Notes under the pieces: model-generated | The model's database searches: none | What the model saw: the letters and a program-made list of their open reading frames with translations, nothing else | Told to the model about the DNA's origin: nothing | Shown: positions 1 to 5,574 of the stretch, in pieces | How positions within the stretch are numbered: position 1 is the first letter of the stretch | Layout: each line of letters starts with the position of its first letter | Translations under genes and position numbers: made by a program | NCBI GenBank assembly: GCA_021809225.1 | Contig: JAKBAL010000038.1 | Span: forward strand, 1-10,472 | Source: Pseudomonadota bacterium | GTDB lineage: Bacteria; Pseudomonadota; Alphaproteobacteria; UBA9655 | Reading direction: 5' to 3' | Length of the DNA: 10,472 nucleotides

Positions 1-6
1 TGTCAT
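1..6 (-). CDS. Start of the next gene in the lipid operon, probably a second acyl carrier protein (runs off the left edge)
   Basis: Only an ATG at 6-4 and one further codon (ATGACA) lie in the window. The ATG overlaps the stop codon of the upstream acyl carrier protein gene as ATGA, the usual sign of translational coupling. A good ribosome binding site, GAGGG, sits about five bases upstream (GAGGGTACCATG). In aryl-polyene clusters a second acyl carrier protein usually follows the first, so that is the expected identity. Nothing of the protein can be read here, so the product is inference from gene order only. Confidence 0.5.
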
Positions 7-263
7 GGTACCCTCGTTTTTCCTACAAATTCAGCAATTGTTTTCACTGAGAAAAAATATTTTTTAATATTTTTATCCTGTGTTTCAATTTTTATACTGT
101 ATTTTTTTTGTAGCGCTATACCAAGTTCTAAAGCATCAATAGAATCAAGGCCAAGACCATCAATAAATAAAGGTTCTTCACTAGAAATATCATCAATGGT
201 AATATCTTCAAGATTTAAGGCCTGGATAATAAGCTCTTTAATCTCTCTTTCTAAATTATTCAT
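3..263 (-). CDS. Acyl carrier protein of APE type
   Basis: An 86-residue acyl carrier protein, expected to be cytoplasmic. It would hold the growing chain as a thioester on 4'-phosphopantetheine. The attachment site is Ser41 in GLGLDSIDALELG (residues 36-48). The DSIDALEL form and the tail KKYFFSVKTIAEFV (67-80) resemble the carrier proteins of aryl-polyene clusters (ApeE of E. coli) more than housekeeping AcpP, which has DSLD. The gene overlaps the upstream acyltransferase by eight bases and its own TGA overlaps the next ATG, so it sits inside a translationally coupled operon. The phosphopantetheinyl transferase at 2301-2960 is the likely activating enzyme. The ATG start is supported by length and by the overlap. 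The carrier protein call is firm; the APE assignment rests on motif flavour and neighbours. Confidence 0.93.
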   Translation of the reverse strand: MNNLEREIKELIIQALNLEDITIDDISSEEPLFIDGLGLDSIDALELGIALQKKYSIKIETQDKNIKKYFFSVKTIAEFVGKTRVP

Positions 264-1083
264 ATCCTAAATACCTATTGTAATAGTGCTGAATATCACG
301 CATAAGCGCTCTTACACGAAGGGAACGGGGCAAGTCGTTTTGATAGTCAGCTGAGCGAAAAAGATGCCCTGCTTTTAAGTCAAACACTGGACATTTTATT
401 GGAATTTTATACCATTTTTCTCCTTTAATAAGCGTACTCGGATTACATTCCATCGTCAAAGCTTGTATGTCTACTTCAGCAGCAATAGCTAAATTTCCTA
501 AACTTCGATGTAACCTTATAGGCTTATTGGGTATTGATCGTGTCCCTTCTGGAAAAATAATAATATTCTCTCCACGCCTCAATTGTTCTACACAGTCACG
601 GTAAAATTGCTCAGGTGTTAGATCATTACGAATGTAACCTGCTGCACGCACAACGCCACCGAGAAAGGGATTTTTCCACAGTTCACTTTTTACAATACAT
701 TGAATATTCTTAAGATGGGCCATAATCACAACAACATCTAACAGACTAGGATGGTTACAAATAATTAACACCCCTTTTAGATCTTGAATTCCCGCCAAAT
801 CACTGGTTTTTACCTTTATTACCCCCAATAACTCTAAACTTTTTAAATAGATTTTAAAAGTATAGCGAATCACAAAACGAACTCTGTCATGTCGGTGGCG
901 AAGATCCCTATTCAAGAGGGCAATCAAGGGAAAAAAAGTCAAACAGAGGATAAGTCCTCCAACCCCAATAAGGGAAAACCCCACTGCCGTTCCAAACAAA
1001 CGCTTTAGGTAATTGCTCTTTTTAGTGAACACGCTCCAAGAGGAAATTTCCTCCAGGTACTGAAATTTTACATCTTTTTGCAT
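256..1083 (-). CDS. PlsC-like lysophospholipid acyltransferase family protein (APE-type cluster)
   Basis: A 275-residue membrane acyltransferase of the PlsC/LPLAT family. The catalytic H-x4-D motif is NHPSLLD (His111, Asp116) and the acceptor-binding motif is FPEGTRS (177-183). One strong membrane segment (about 31-58, GTAVGFSLIGVGGLILCL...) precedes the catalytic domain, so the enzyme should act at the inner membrane face. In APE clusters the acyltransferase at this position (ApeD-like) is thought to move the polyene chain onto a lipid anchor; the acceptor cannot be read from sequence. The ATG at 1083 makes a 62-base overlap with the chain-length factor gene. An in-frame GTG at 1032-1030 would cut this to 11 bases, but it lacks a well-spaced ribosome binding site, so the ATG is kept with some doubt. 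Family is sure, substrate is inferred. Confidence 0.9.
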   Translation of the reverse strand: MQKDVKFQYLEEISSWSVFTKKSNYLKRLFGTAVGFSLIGVGGLILCLTFFPLIALLNRDLRHRHDRVRFVIRYTFKIYLKSLELLGVIKVKTSDLAGIQDLKGVLIICNHPSLLDVVVIMAHLKNIQCIVKSELWKNPFLGGVVRAAGYIRNDLTPEQFYRDCVEQLRRGENIIIFPEGTRSIPNKPIRLHRSLGNLAIAAEVDIQALTMECNPSTLIKGEKWYKIPIKCPVFDLKAGHLFRSADYQNDLPRSLRVRALMRDIQHYYNRYLGYE

Positions 1084-1771
1084 CAGCTTTTAAAAATCCC
1101 AACAAACACGAAATGTTAGATGAATATTTACTTAATTCTTTTAAACTATATAATTCATTTCTTTCATAAGTCAAATATATACTTTTAGAAGGAAATTCCA
1201 TAGATTTTTTATCTTTATCCCCCTCGCTGAGGAGAAGAACAAAATAAACTTCTGAGATTTCACTTCCTATCTGTCCTTTATAGGGATGCGGCAACGACCT
1301 ATCATAATAGATGTATCCCACTGTCTCTTTCTTTTGTTTTTGTAAGGCAAAGGCTTCAACAAGCCCCATTTCAAAACTCAATGCAGCACCTGATAAAGCC
1401 ACATGATTTTTTCTATTTTTTACCGCAATTGAAAAAAGACCAATAATTGCATTATGCACTGACAAGCTAAAGTCTGTTGGGGATAACATTTCCTTTCTTG
1501 CAAGACTGGATAAAAGGTTGACAACGCGCTCCATATCCCCGTGTCGACAAGAAACAACCCACGGAAACTGATCTAGTGTTGCAGGGGAAGAGCTCCGGTA
1601 TAGCTCTTCCACAACCTTTTGTCCCAAAGATGTCAAACGTCTTCGTATTATCGTAGATAAAGGCTTTTGACTTTGTTCAGGTTCACTTTTCGGCCAAAAT
1701 CCCGTCTCTTCTCCTATTTTCCAATAACATCGACTTATCTTTACGCAGTGATCTTGTAATTCAAAGCTCAT
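1022..1771 (-). CDS. Beta-ketoacyl synthase-like chain-length factor (Ketoacyl-synt_2 family, ApeC-like)
   Basis: A 249-residue protein of the ketosynthase-like family found in APE clusters. Visible hallmarks are SCRHGDMERVVNLL (74-87), SPTDFSLSVHNA (97-108), GLFSIA (111-116) and SFEMGLVEAFAL (132-143). It is much shorter than a full ketosynthase (about 400 residues) and has no Cys-His-His active site that I can see. It should therefore act as the non-catalytic partner of a ketosynthase that would lie left of the window; in E. coli the ApeC-ApeO pair works this way. The start ATG overlaps the TGA of the lipoprotein gene (ATGA), which suggests coupled translation, and the 3' end overlaps the acyltransferase gene. 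Its presence is the strongest single indicator of an APE-type pathway here. Confidence 0.88.
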   Translation of the reverse strand: MSFELQDHCVKISRCYWKIGEETGFWPKSEPEQSQKPLSTIIRRRLTSLGQKVVEELYRSSSPATLDQFPWVVSCRHGDMERVVNLLSSLARKEMLSPTDFSLSVHNAIIGLFSIAVKNRKNHVALSGAALSFEMGLVEAFALQKQKKETVGYIYYDRSLPHPYKGQIGSEISEVYFVLLLSEGDKDKKSMEFPSKSIYLTYERNELYSLKELSKYSSNISCLLGFLKADAKRCKISVPGGNFLLERVH

Positions 1772-2178
1772 TTTTCATTACAACAGTCCTTACAACCTAT
1801 TGCATTCACAATATCATTTTCCATTTTCTTTATCCAACTATTATACTTGCGATGAACTTCTCCCGCTTCATAATTTAAATTACATGTATCTATATAATTT
1901 ATAGAAAAAAAGGACGTATTATAATCAATCTGTACAATCGCTTTATGGGCCCTTTTTTCAAGATGACAGATAAGAGTTCGAGGTGTAGTTGAATCACACC
2001 GCCATCCTCGTTTTGCAACAACTTCACAGATACGCCGTCCTATTTCTTGAGAAGACATTTTCTTAGCTTCATAGGGCATAAGATGTTGTTCAACATTGTA
2101 TATTGGCACATGGTTTGCACATCCTATAAGACTACTTGTAACCACTGCAATAAGGAGCAAACCTATCAAATTTTTCAT
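1768..2178 (-). CDS. Small lipoprotein, first gene of the APE-type operon
   Basis: A 136-residue predicted lipoprotein. The N-terminus has a Lys followed by a hydrophobic run and a lipobox LIGC, giving lipidated Cys20. The mature part holds RGWRCD (57-62), LEKRAHKAIVQIDY (73-86), FFSINYIDTCNLNY (90-103) and HRKYNSWIKKMENDI (109-123). This resembles a widespread family of small Gram-negative lipoproteins of unknown function that follows the pattern R-x-H-x-A-x-V-x-I-x-Y ... S-I-x-Y ... N-L-x-Y ... YN-x-W-I. The mature domain is Cys-rich (five Cys after Cys20), so disulfides in the periplasm are possible. Asn22 at lipobox +2 leaves the inner/outer membrane choice open. A purine-rich site (GAGAGAAG) precedes the ATG. 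Being first in the operon, it may serve lipid export or envelope anchoring, but the role is unknown. Confidence 0.82.
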   Translation of the reverse strand: MKNLIGLLLIAVVTSSLIGCANHVPIYNVEQHLMPYEAKKMSSQEIGRRICEVVAKRGWRCDSTTPRTLICHLEKRAHKAIVQIDYNTSFFSINYIDTCNLNYEAGEVHRKYNSWIKKMENDIVNAIGCKDCCNEK

Positions 2179-2300
2179 TCTTCTCTCTCTTGTCTAGTTT
2201 ATTAAAAACATAATTCTTAAAATTTGGAATGCAGTCTCAATTAAGAGATAAATATTGCAAAACATCTTTCATATGCTATTATTTTCTTTTAAAAATTTAA
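2179..2300. promoter_or_regulatory. Divergent intergenic control region between the lipid operon and the phosphopantetheinyl transferase gene
   Basis: This 122-base AT-rich gap must hold the promoters for both divergent units. The plus-strand promoter is clear and is listed separately. For the minus strand the best candidates are TTGAGA (2235-2240) with a loose AT-rich -10, or TTCCAA with TTTAAT 17 bases later; neither is convincing. The short shared region makes co-regulation of carrier protein and activating enzyme likely. Confidence 0.5.
2255..2282 (+). promoter_or_regulatory. Sigma70-type promoter with extended -10 for the phosphopantetheinyl transferase gene
   Basis: TTGCAA at 2255-2260 is followed after 16 bases by TATTAT at 2277-2282, preceded by TGC, which makes an extended -10 (TGCTATTAT). 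Transcription would begin near 2289, only about a dozen bases before the GTG at 2301, so the mRNA would be nearly leaderless. Confidence 0.55.
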
Positions 2301-2960
2301 GTGAAAACCTTGCTTTTATCAATACAAAAAATTAATTCACAAAAAATGCGATTTCTTTTAAATGAATTTAAGGGCGAGCATCATTTTAATTTGTCAGAAT
2401 TGGATAAAAAACGTCCTTCTTTAGCCACCCGTCGCCTAGTAACTCTCATTCTTACACGTTCTCTTTTAGTAGAAAGTCGGCTCTTTTCCTTACAACAAGC
2501 TAAAAAAGTGACCATTCATCGACTCAAATCTGGGAAACCTTTTCTTAAATTCCCTAAAAATAGCAATCAATTAATTCCATCCCTTAGCCTGAGTCATACA
2601 GGCCCTTGGATGGCTTGTCTTTTATCAGATAAAAAAACACAGGCAGGTCTAGATATAGAAGACATCACCGTCAATCGACCTTACAAGAAATTATCTGAAT
2701 ATACCTTCTCAAAAAAAGAAAATGAATTTGTTTCGCAAACAGGTCAACTTGGCTTTTACAAGTTATGGACGACGAAAGAAGCCATTGCAAAAAGCAGAGG
2801 AAAAGGATTGAGTGACGCCCTTAAAATAGACTTAGGGTTTCAGCTTGCACGCCCTCTCTCTGCAGCTCAAGCAGAGATCAAAACAACAGAAGGAAACTAT
2901 CATCTCTTTCAGCAAGTCATAGACAACAGCCTTCTTTTTACAATTGCCCATAACAAATGA
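2301..2960 (+). CDS. 4'-phosphopantetheinyl transferase, Sfp/AcpT superfamily
   Basis: A 219-residue enzyme that would transfer 4'-phosphopantetheine from CoA to the serine of acyl carrier proteins. Family motifs in order: SLSHT (96-100), GLDIED (116-121, with metal-binding Asp118 and Glu120) and WTTKEAIAK (156-164, with Glu160), followed by RGKGL (166-170). The length fits the Sfp-type group. The GTG start lies directly after an in-frame TAA; the first ATG is codon 16. I prefer the GTG because LLLSIQKINSQKMRFLLNEF (4-23) looks like the conserved N-terminus of these transferases, although no Shine-Dalgarno site is visible. It is transcribed away from the carrier protein operon and is most simply its activating enzyme (ApeB-like). 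It could also serve other carrier proteins. Confidence 0.93.
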   Translation: MKTLLLSIQKINSQKMRFLLNEFKGEHHFNLSELDKKRPSLATRRLVTLILTRSLLVESRLFSLQQAKKVTIHRLKSGKPFLKFPKNSNQLIPSLSLSHTGPWMACLLSDKKTQAGLDIEDITVNRPYKKLSEYTFSKKENEFVSQTGQLGFYKLWTTKEAIAKSRGKGLSDALKIDLGFQLARPLSAAQAEIKTTEGNYHLFQQVIDNSLLFTIAHNK

Positions 2961-2985
2961 AAGAAATACTTGTGATTTGTCTAAG

Positions 2986-3037
2986 AAAAAACCCTCAAAT
3001 AAGGAAATTCTAAAAGAATATTCCTAAATTTGAGGGT
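2986..3037 (-). terminator. Rho-independent terminator of the cold-shock gene
   Basis: Perfect 10-base arms (ACCCTCAAAT at 2991-3000 and ATTTGAGGGT at 3028-3037) enclose a second stem (3002-3006 with 3021-3025) and a third (3007-3010 with 3016-3019), closing on a TAAAA loop. Read on the minus strand the stem is followed by TTTTTT, the expected U-tract. On the plus strand no T-run follows, so it mainly ends the cold-shock transcript, though it also lies just past the transferase gene. Confidence 0.85.
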
Positions 3038-3071
3038 GATTTCAAAAAGCTTCAAAAAAAAGCCTTAAAAT

Positions 3072-3275
3072 TTACCGCAACTTAAGATTGATTGCGGATG
3101 TTTTTCCCTTATTGCTTGCCAGCTCAAAGCTGACTTTTTGACCTTCGGCTAAATTGGAAATTCCAGAGCGTTCAAGCTCTGTAATGTGAACGAATACATC
3201 ACGTGTACCGTCTTCCATTTGAATAAAGCCGTAGCCTTTTGTAGGGTTAAACCATTTTACAGTGCCATTTTTCAT
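3072..3275 (-). CDS. cspA: Cold-shock protein (CspA family, single CSD domain)
   Basis: A 67-residue single cold-shock domain, the standard length. It begins MKNGTVKWFNPTKGYGFI, with RNP1 as KGYGFI (13-18) and RNP2 as VFVHI (27-31). The protein would bind single-stranded RNA/DNA and melt secondary structure in the cytoplasm. AAGGA stands seven bases before the ATG. The gene is monocistronic: it has its own strong terminator downstream and a promoter about 175-200 bases upstream, which leaves a long 5' leader of the type that controls cspA translation with temperature. Cold induction itself cannot be seen; paralogues with constitutive expression exist, so the symbol marks the family rather than a proven orthologue. 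Confidence 0.96.
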   Translation of the reverse strand: MKNGTVKWFNPTKGYGFIQMEDGTRDVFVHITELERSGISNLAEGQKVSFELASNKGKTSAINLKLR

Positions 3276-3442
3276 CTCAATATCCTTTGATCAGGCGTTA
3301 ACTAAGTGAGTTTGAAACAAGACGCGTAAAAATTCCACCCAACTCAAAGGTTCACTTCAGATATGGAGGAGGAGCTGGGGTAAGAAGAAGAAGGCATATA
3401 GTCTATCTTAGTTTCTTACGCAGAGCACACGATCTCTACGGT
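3276..3442 (-). promoter_or_regulatory. Long 5' leader of the cold-shock gene with potential hairpins
   Basis: From the predicted start of transcription near 3442 to the ATG is about 165 bases with no open reading frame. Potential pairings include GTAAGAA (3380-3386) with TTCTTAC (3413-3419), and two mutually exclusive pairings near the ribosome binding site: AAGTGA (3304-3309) with TCACTT (3352-3357), and GAGTT (3308-3312) with AACTC (3341-3345). Competing stems fit the known temperature-sensitive cspA leaders, but I cannot fold it, so function is inference. Confidence 0.45.
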
Positions 3443-3448
3443 TTCTTT

Positions 3449-3477
3449 CTTTAAAAGAGTTTTAAACTCACTGTCAA
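3449..3477 (-). promoter_or_regulatory. Promoter of the cold-shock gene with palindromic spacer
   Basis: On the minus strand TTGACA (3477-3472) is followed by 17 bases and then TTAAAG (3454-3449). The spacer contains the perfect odd palindrome GAGTTTTAAACTC (3457-3469), well placed for a repressor. Just upstream lies an inverted repeat ATATGGAG (3479-3486) / CTCCATAT (3514-3521). The -35 is a perfect match; the -10 is weak. Confidence 0.5.
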
Positions 3478-3560
3478 TATATGGAGTATTTTAAAAAATA
3501 CAACCCCTAACATCTCCATATGTTAATTTGTTTTCTTTTCTCATTTATTCTTTTATGAGC

Positions 3561-3586
3561 AAAAAGGCTGCAGCTGTGCAGCCTTT
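3561..3586 (-). terminator. Strong hairpin with U-run, minus-strand terminator without a known gene
   Basis: Perfect 10-base arms, AAAGGCTGCA (3563-3572) and TGCAGCCTTT (3577-3586), with a 4-base loop. On the minus strand the stem ends in TTTTT, on the plus strand it runs into CAAAGG, so it terminates leftward transcription. No protein gene lies to its right on the minus strand, so the transcript it ends is either a small RNA from 3590-3870 or antisense transcription. It also shields the cold-shock promoter from read-through. Confidence 0.65.
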
Positions 3587-3604
3587 CAAAGGTTTCAACC
3601 TGTT

Positions 3605-3698
3605 CAAAAAGATAAGTTTTGATTCCCTTAAAAAATCTTTAATCCAAGCAAAGAATGAATCCTTCTACAGTTTATATCTATTGCTCAAAACTTATCTC
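3605..3698 (-). ncRNA. Candidate small structured RNA B (end-paired stem followed by U-run)
   Basis: A perfect 13-base inverted repeat (AGATAAGTTTTGA at 3610-3622, its complement at 3685-3697) encloses 62 bases. On the minus strand the closing arm runs into TTTT, as at the 3' end of a small RNA; on the plus strand it runs into CAAAAAA. No protein motif or known RNA family is recognised. It lies within the 3522-4005 stretch that has no convincing protein gene. It could also be a transcriptional attenuator. Confidence 0.3.
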
Positions 3699-3730
3699 AA
3701 AAAAAAATTTGATAATAAGCCTAGGTATCG

Positions 3731-3833
3731 AAAAAGAAAATGCGCCTTAAAACGTACAATTTTGAGGAGGAATATTTCTTTCCTGTCCTCTTTCTTAAAG
3801 GCAAAGTGACAGTAATCTCTTGAGGCGCATTTA
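3731..3833 (-). ncRNA. Candidate small structured RNA A (end-paired stem, nested hairpin, U-run)
   Basis: Arms of 13 bases, AAATGCGCCTTAA (3738-3750) and TTGAGGCGCATTT (3820-3832), pair with one G-U on the plus strand (A-C on the minus). They enclose 69 bases holding a second hairpin (3764-3772 with 3780-3784 and 3787-3790, a two-base bulge, 7-base loop). On the minus strand the outer stem ends in TTTTCTTTTT. Size and bulged-rod shape recall small stable RNAs, but the conserved loop bases of SRP RNA and the core of tmRNA or RNase P are absent. A TTGACA at 3879-3874 lies upstream without a good -10. Confidence 0.3.
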
Positions 3834-3839
3834 CCTCTT

Positions 3840-3892
3840 TATGTAAAAATCTGTTGCAAAAACTCATTTTTGCTGTCAACGTTTTAAACGTT
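3840..3892. promoter_or_regulatory. Two adjacent palindromes upstream of candidate RNA A
   Basis: GCAAAAA-CTCA-TTTTTGC (3856-3873) and the odd palindrome AACGTTTTAAACGTT (3878-3892) flank and overlap a minus-strand TTGACA (3879-3874). The second palindrome shares the 9-mer GTTTTAAAC with the palindrome in the cold-shock promoter. These could be operator sites. The region is AT-rich, so some palindromes are expected by chance. Confidence 0.3.
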
Positions 3893-3961
3893 TTAATAAA
3901 TTAGTCGTGAAATTATCGCTCACCATCATTAACTTTGCAGGTTAGCTAGATACAGATGCTT

Positions 3962-3990
3962 TTGACAAGTTATTAATTGTGAATTAAATT
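3962..3990 (+). promoter_or_regulatory. Predicted promoter of the O-antigen ligase-like gene
   Basis: TTGACA at 3962-3967, a 17-base spacer, then TAAATT at 3985-3990. A palindrome TTAATT-GTG-AATTAA (3973-3987) overlaps spacer and -10. The start of transcription would be near 3997, close to the ATG at 4006, leaving room for only a weak ribosome binding site (AAGAG). Confidence 0.5.
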
Positions 3991-4005
3991 TTAAGAGAAC
4001 CATAG

Positions 4006-5412
4006 ATGTCCAAATATATTACTAAAAAATTAGAACTGTTTTTTCTTAACAAAAGTATACCTAGCCAGCAGTTTCATCTAACAATTTTATTTAAAATCTT
4101 GACAACATATTATTGTCAATTTGAAAAATACATTTCAGGGTTCTTAGTTTCAATAATAGTTTTTTTTCCATCCACAGGCAAACTGTATTCATTTTTACCC
4201 AGCAGAACTTTGAGCCTTGCTTTCTTATTAATACTTTTGTTCCGAGAGTGGCGAATAATAAAACTACCCAAAAAAATTGATTTCTCTTTTTTTAAAAAAA
4301 ACATCACTTTTATCAGCATATTAATTTTTCTAGGTTTTATCCTTTTTTCTGCAAATCAATCTCAGTACGATTATTTTTTGAATGTTGGAGAATGGCTTAA
4401 TCATCGCGATCACTACGTTGACGCAAAACTTGTAAAGTTATCTTTATCGATTTTTCCAAGTTTAATTTGTATTTATTTTTTGGCATCAATTGAAAATACT
4501 GAGGACATACAAAATTTTTGTGTTGGGTTAATGGCAGGTTTTTTAATATGCGCATTAATTCTTTTGACAAAAATAAGCACTCATTTATTTGTTATAGCAA
4601 GCTCTGATTACATGACAAGTCGATCTTTCTATGTGGATAAAGACAAAGCTTTTTCTATTGTAAGTAGCTCTCCGATAATTGCATCAGCCTCTGCTATATT
4701 ATTTACTTATTTTGAAAAAAGCTTCTCTAAATCAAAATTTAGCTTACGTACAGTAATTTTATTTACTGTATTTATTTTTTGTATATTAAATTTATACTGG
4801 CTCAAACAAAGAGCAGACTTTATCATATGTGTAGGATTAATCATATATTATTCTATATGTAAATGCATTGAATCAAAAAAATTCCATACTTTTATGCCAT
4901 TTATTTTTGCTTTATTTATTGTTATAGCAATTTTTTGCTATTTTAAAAGCTCGCTTCAATCCAGTTATTGGTCTGACTTACTTGAATTACAAAATAGTAG
5001 CGGCGTATCAAGTAGATTGGATGCATTTTACGACTGTTTTAATAACTTCGAACCTAGGTTAGAGCAGCTGGGAACCATTTTATTTGGCAATGGTCTAGGG
5101 AGTTTTTTTTATTTAAACCCTAACTTACATTATCCCCATAATATCTTATTAGAAGCTTTATATGAAGTTGGTTTATTCTCTTTTTTAATAGTTCTTTTTC
5201 TCACACTAGCTTCTATGCTATACGCTCTACGAATCATCGCCAAATCTAAAAGCCTTGCCTTTATATCATGTTCTTTTATCTTTTTCAGCTTTATTATACA
5301 TAGTTTTAAATCGGACGATTTTTCTTCATTAGGTCAATATTTTTTTCTAATCCTTTTATTGAGTACTTTAAACGAATACAGCAAAAAACAGAAAATTTAT
5401 AGAGAAAAATAA
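4006..5412 (+). CDS. O-antigen ligase/polymerase-like polytopic membrane protein (Wzy_C/WaaL-like)
   Basis: A 468-residue inner membrane protein with about ten hydrophobic segments (near 44-54, 66-79, 99-114, 144-160, 170-188, 218-234, 247-263, 270-285, 295-313, 390-408, 417-431, 442-453). The long non-membrane stretch (about 314-380) ends in HYPHNILLEALYEVGLFSF (375-393), the signature of the O-antigen ligase family, with GNGLGSFFYL (361-370) just before it. Arg269 and Arg337 lie at places where the family uses conserved arginines. Such proteins join undecaprenyl-linked glycans to lipid A core or polymerise them at the periplasmic face; which of the two, and the glycan, cannot be decided. 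No other polysaccharide gene is nearby. Base composition is very AT-rich (4741-4800 is about 20% GC by hand count), unlike the genes on either side, which may reflect transfer or relaxed selection. Confidence 0.82.
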   Translation: MSKYITKKLELFFLNKSIPSQQFHLTILFKILTTYYCQFEKYISGFLVSIIVFFPSTGKLYSFLPSRTLSLAFLLILLFREWRIIKLPKKIDFSFFKKNITFISILIFLGFILFSANQSQYDYFLNVGEWLNHRDHYVDAKLVKLSLSIFPSLICIYFLASIENTEDIQNFCVGLMAGFLICALILLTKISTHLFVIASSDYMTSRSFYVDKDKAFSIVSSSPIIASASAILFTYFEKSFSKSKFSLRTVILFTVFIFCILNLYWLKQRADFIICVGLIIYYSICKCIESKKFHTFMPFIFALFIVIAIFCYFKSSLQSSYWSDLLELQNSSGVSSRLDAFYDCFNNFEPRLEQLGTILFGNGLGSFFYLNPNLHYPHNILLEALYEVGLFSFLIVLFLTLASMLYALRIIAKSKSLAFISCSFIFFSFIIHSFKSDDFSSLGQYFFLILLLSTLNEYSKKQKIYREK

Positions 5413-5433
5413 GAGACAGTTTTAATAAAAAGA

Positions 5434-5463
5434 GTGACAGAATATACTGACTTCAAATAAAAT
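5434..5463 (+). promoter_or_regulatory. Possible promoter upstream of the small ORF and receiver gene
   Basis: GTGACA (5434-5439), 18 bases, TAAAAT (5458-5463), each one mismatch from consensus. Transcription would start near 5470, which would remove the Shine-Dalgarno site at 5464-5470 from the mRNA; so this promoter fits a long leader for the receiver gene better than the small ORF. Confidence 0.35.
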
Positions 5464-5475
5464 AAGGAGGCAGTA

Positions 5476-5574
5476 ATGCAAATCAGTTATAAGGATTGCG
5501 AAAACTTTAGGCTTGTTAAAAATGGTAGAGAGCAAGAGGCAATCAACGCTATAAATGCTAAGAGTATAGGTTAA
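5476..5574 (+). CDS. Possible 32-residue small protein or remnant with a perfect ribosome binding site
   Basis: ATG at 5476 is preceded by AAGGAGG (5464-5470) at an ideal five-base spacing, the best ribosome binding site in the window. It encodes 32 mainly polar residues (MQISYKDCENFRLVKNGR...EQEAINAINAKSIG), probably helical in the second half, then TAA at 5572. The same frame stays open for another 44 codons to TAA at 5707, so this may be a 77-residue gene broken by one nonsense codon rather than a true microprotein. No family is recognised, and there is no signal peptide or membrane segment in the 32 residues. Confidence 0.35.
   Translation: MQISYKDCENFRLVKNGREQEAINAINAKSIG

Noticed and set aside
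3528..3809. A 93-codon plus-strand open frame
   Set aside because: It starts at TTG without a ribosome binding site, its product is a Lys-rich low-complexity string, and it runs through the perfect terminator hairpin and both inverted repeats, whose arms dictate its sequence.
3560..3880. tmRNA, RNase P RNA, SRP RNA or 6S RNA in the stem-rich region
   Set aside because: None of the conserved cores (tRNA-like acceptor and T-loop, GAGGAAAGTCC, GGAAGGAAGCAGCC) is present.
4116..4319. Minus-strand open frame of 67 codons
   Set aside because: It lies wholly inside the O-antigen ligase-like gene and has no recognisable domain.
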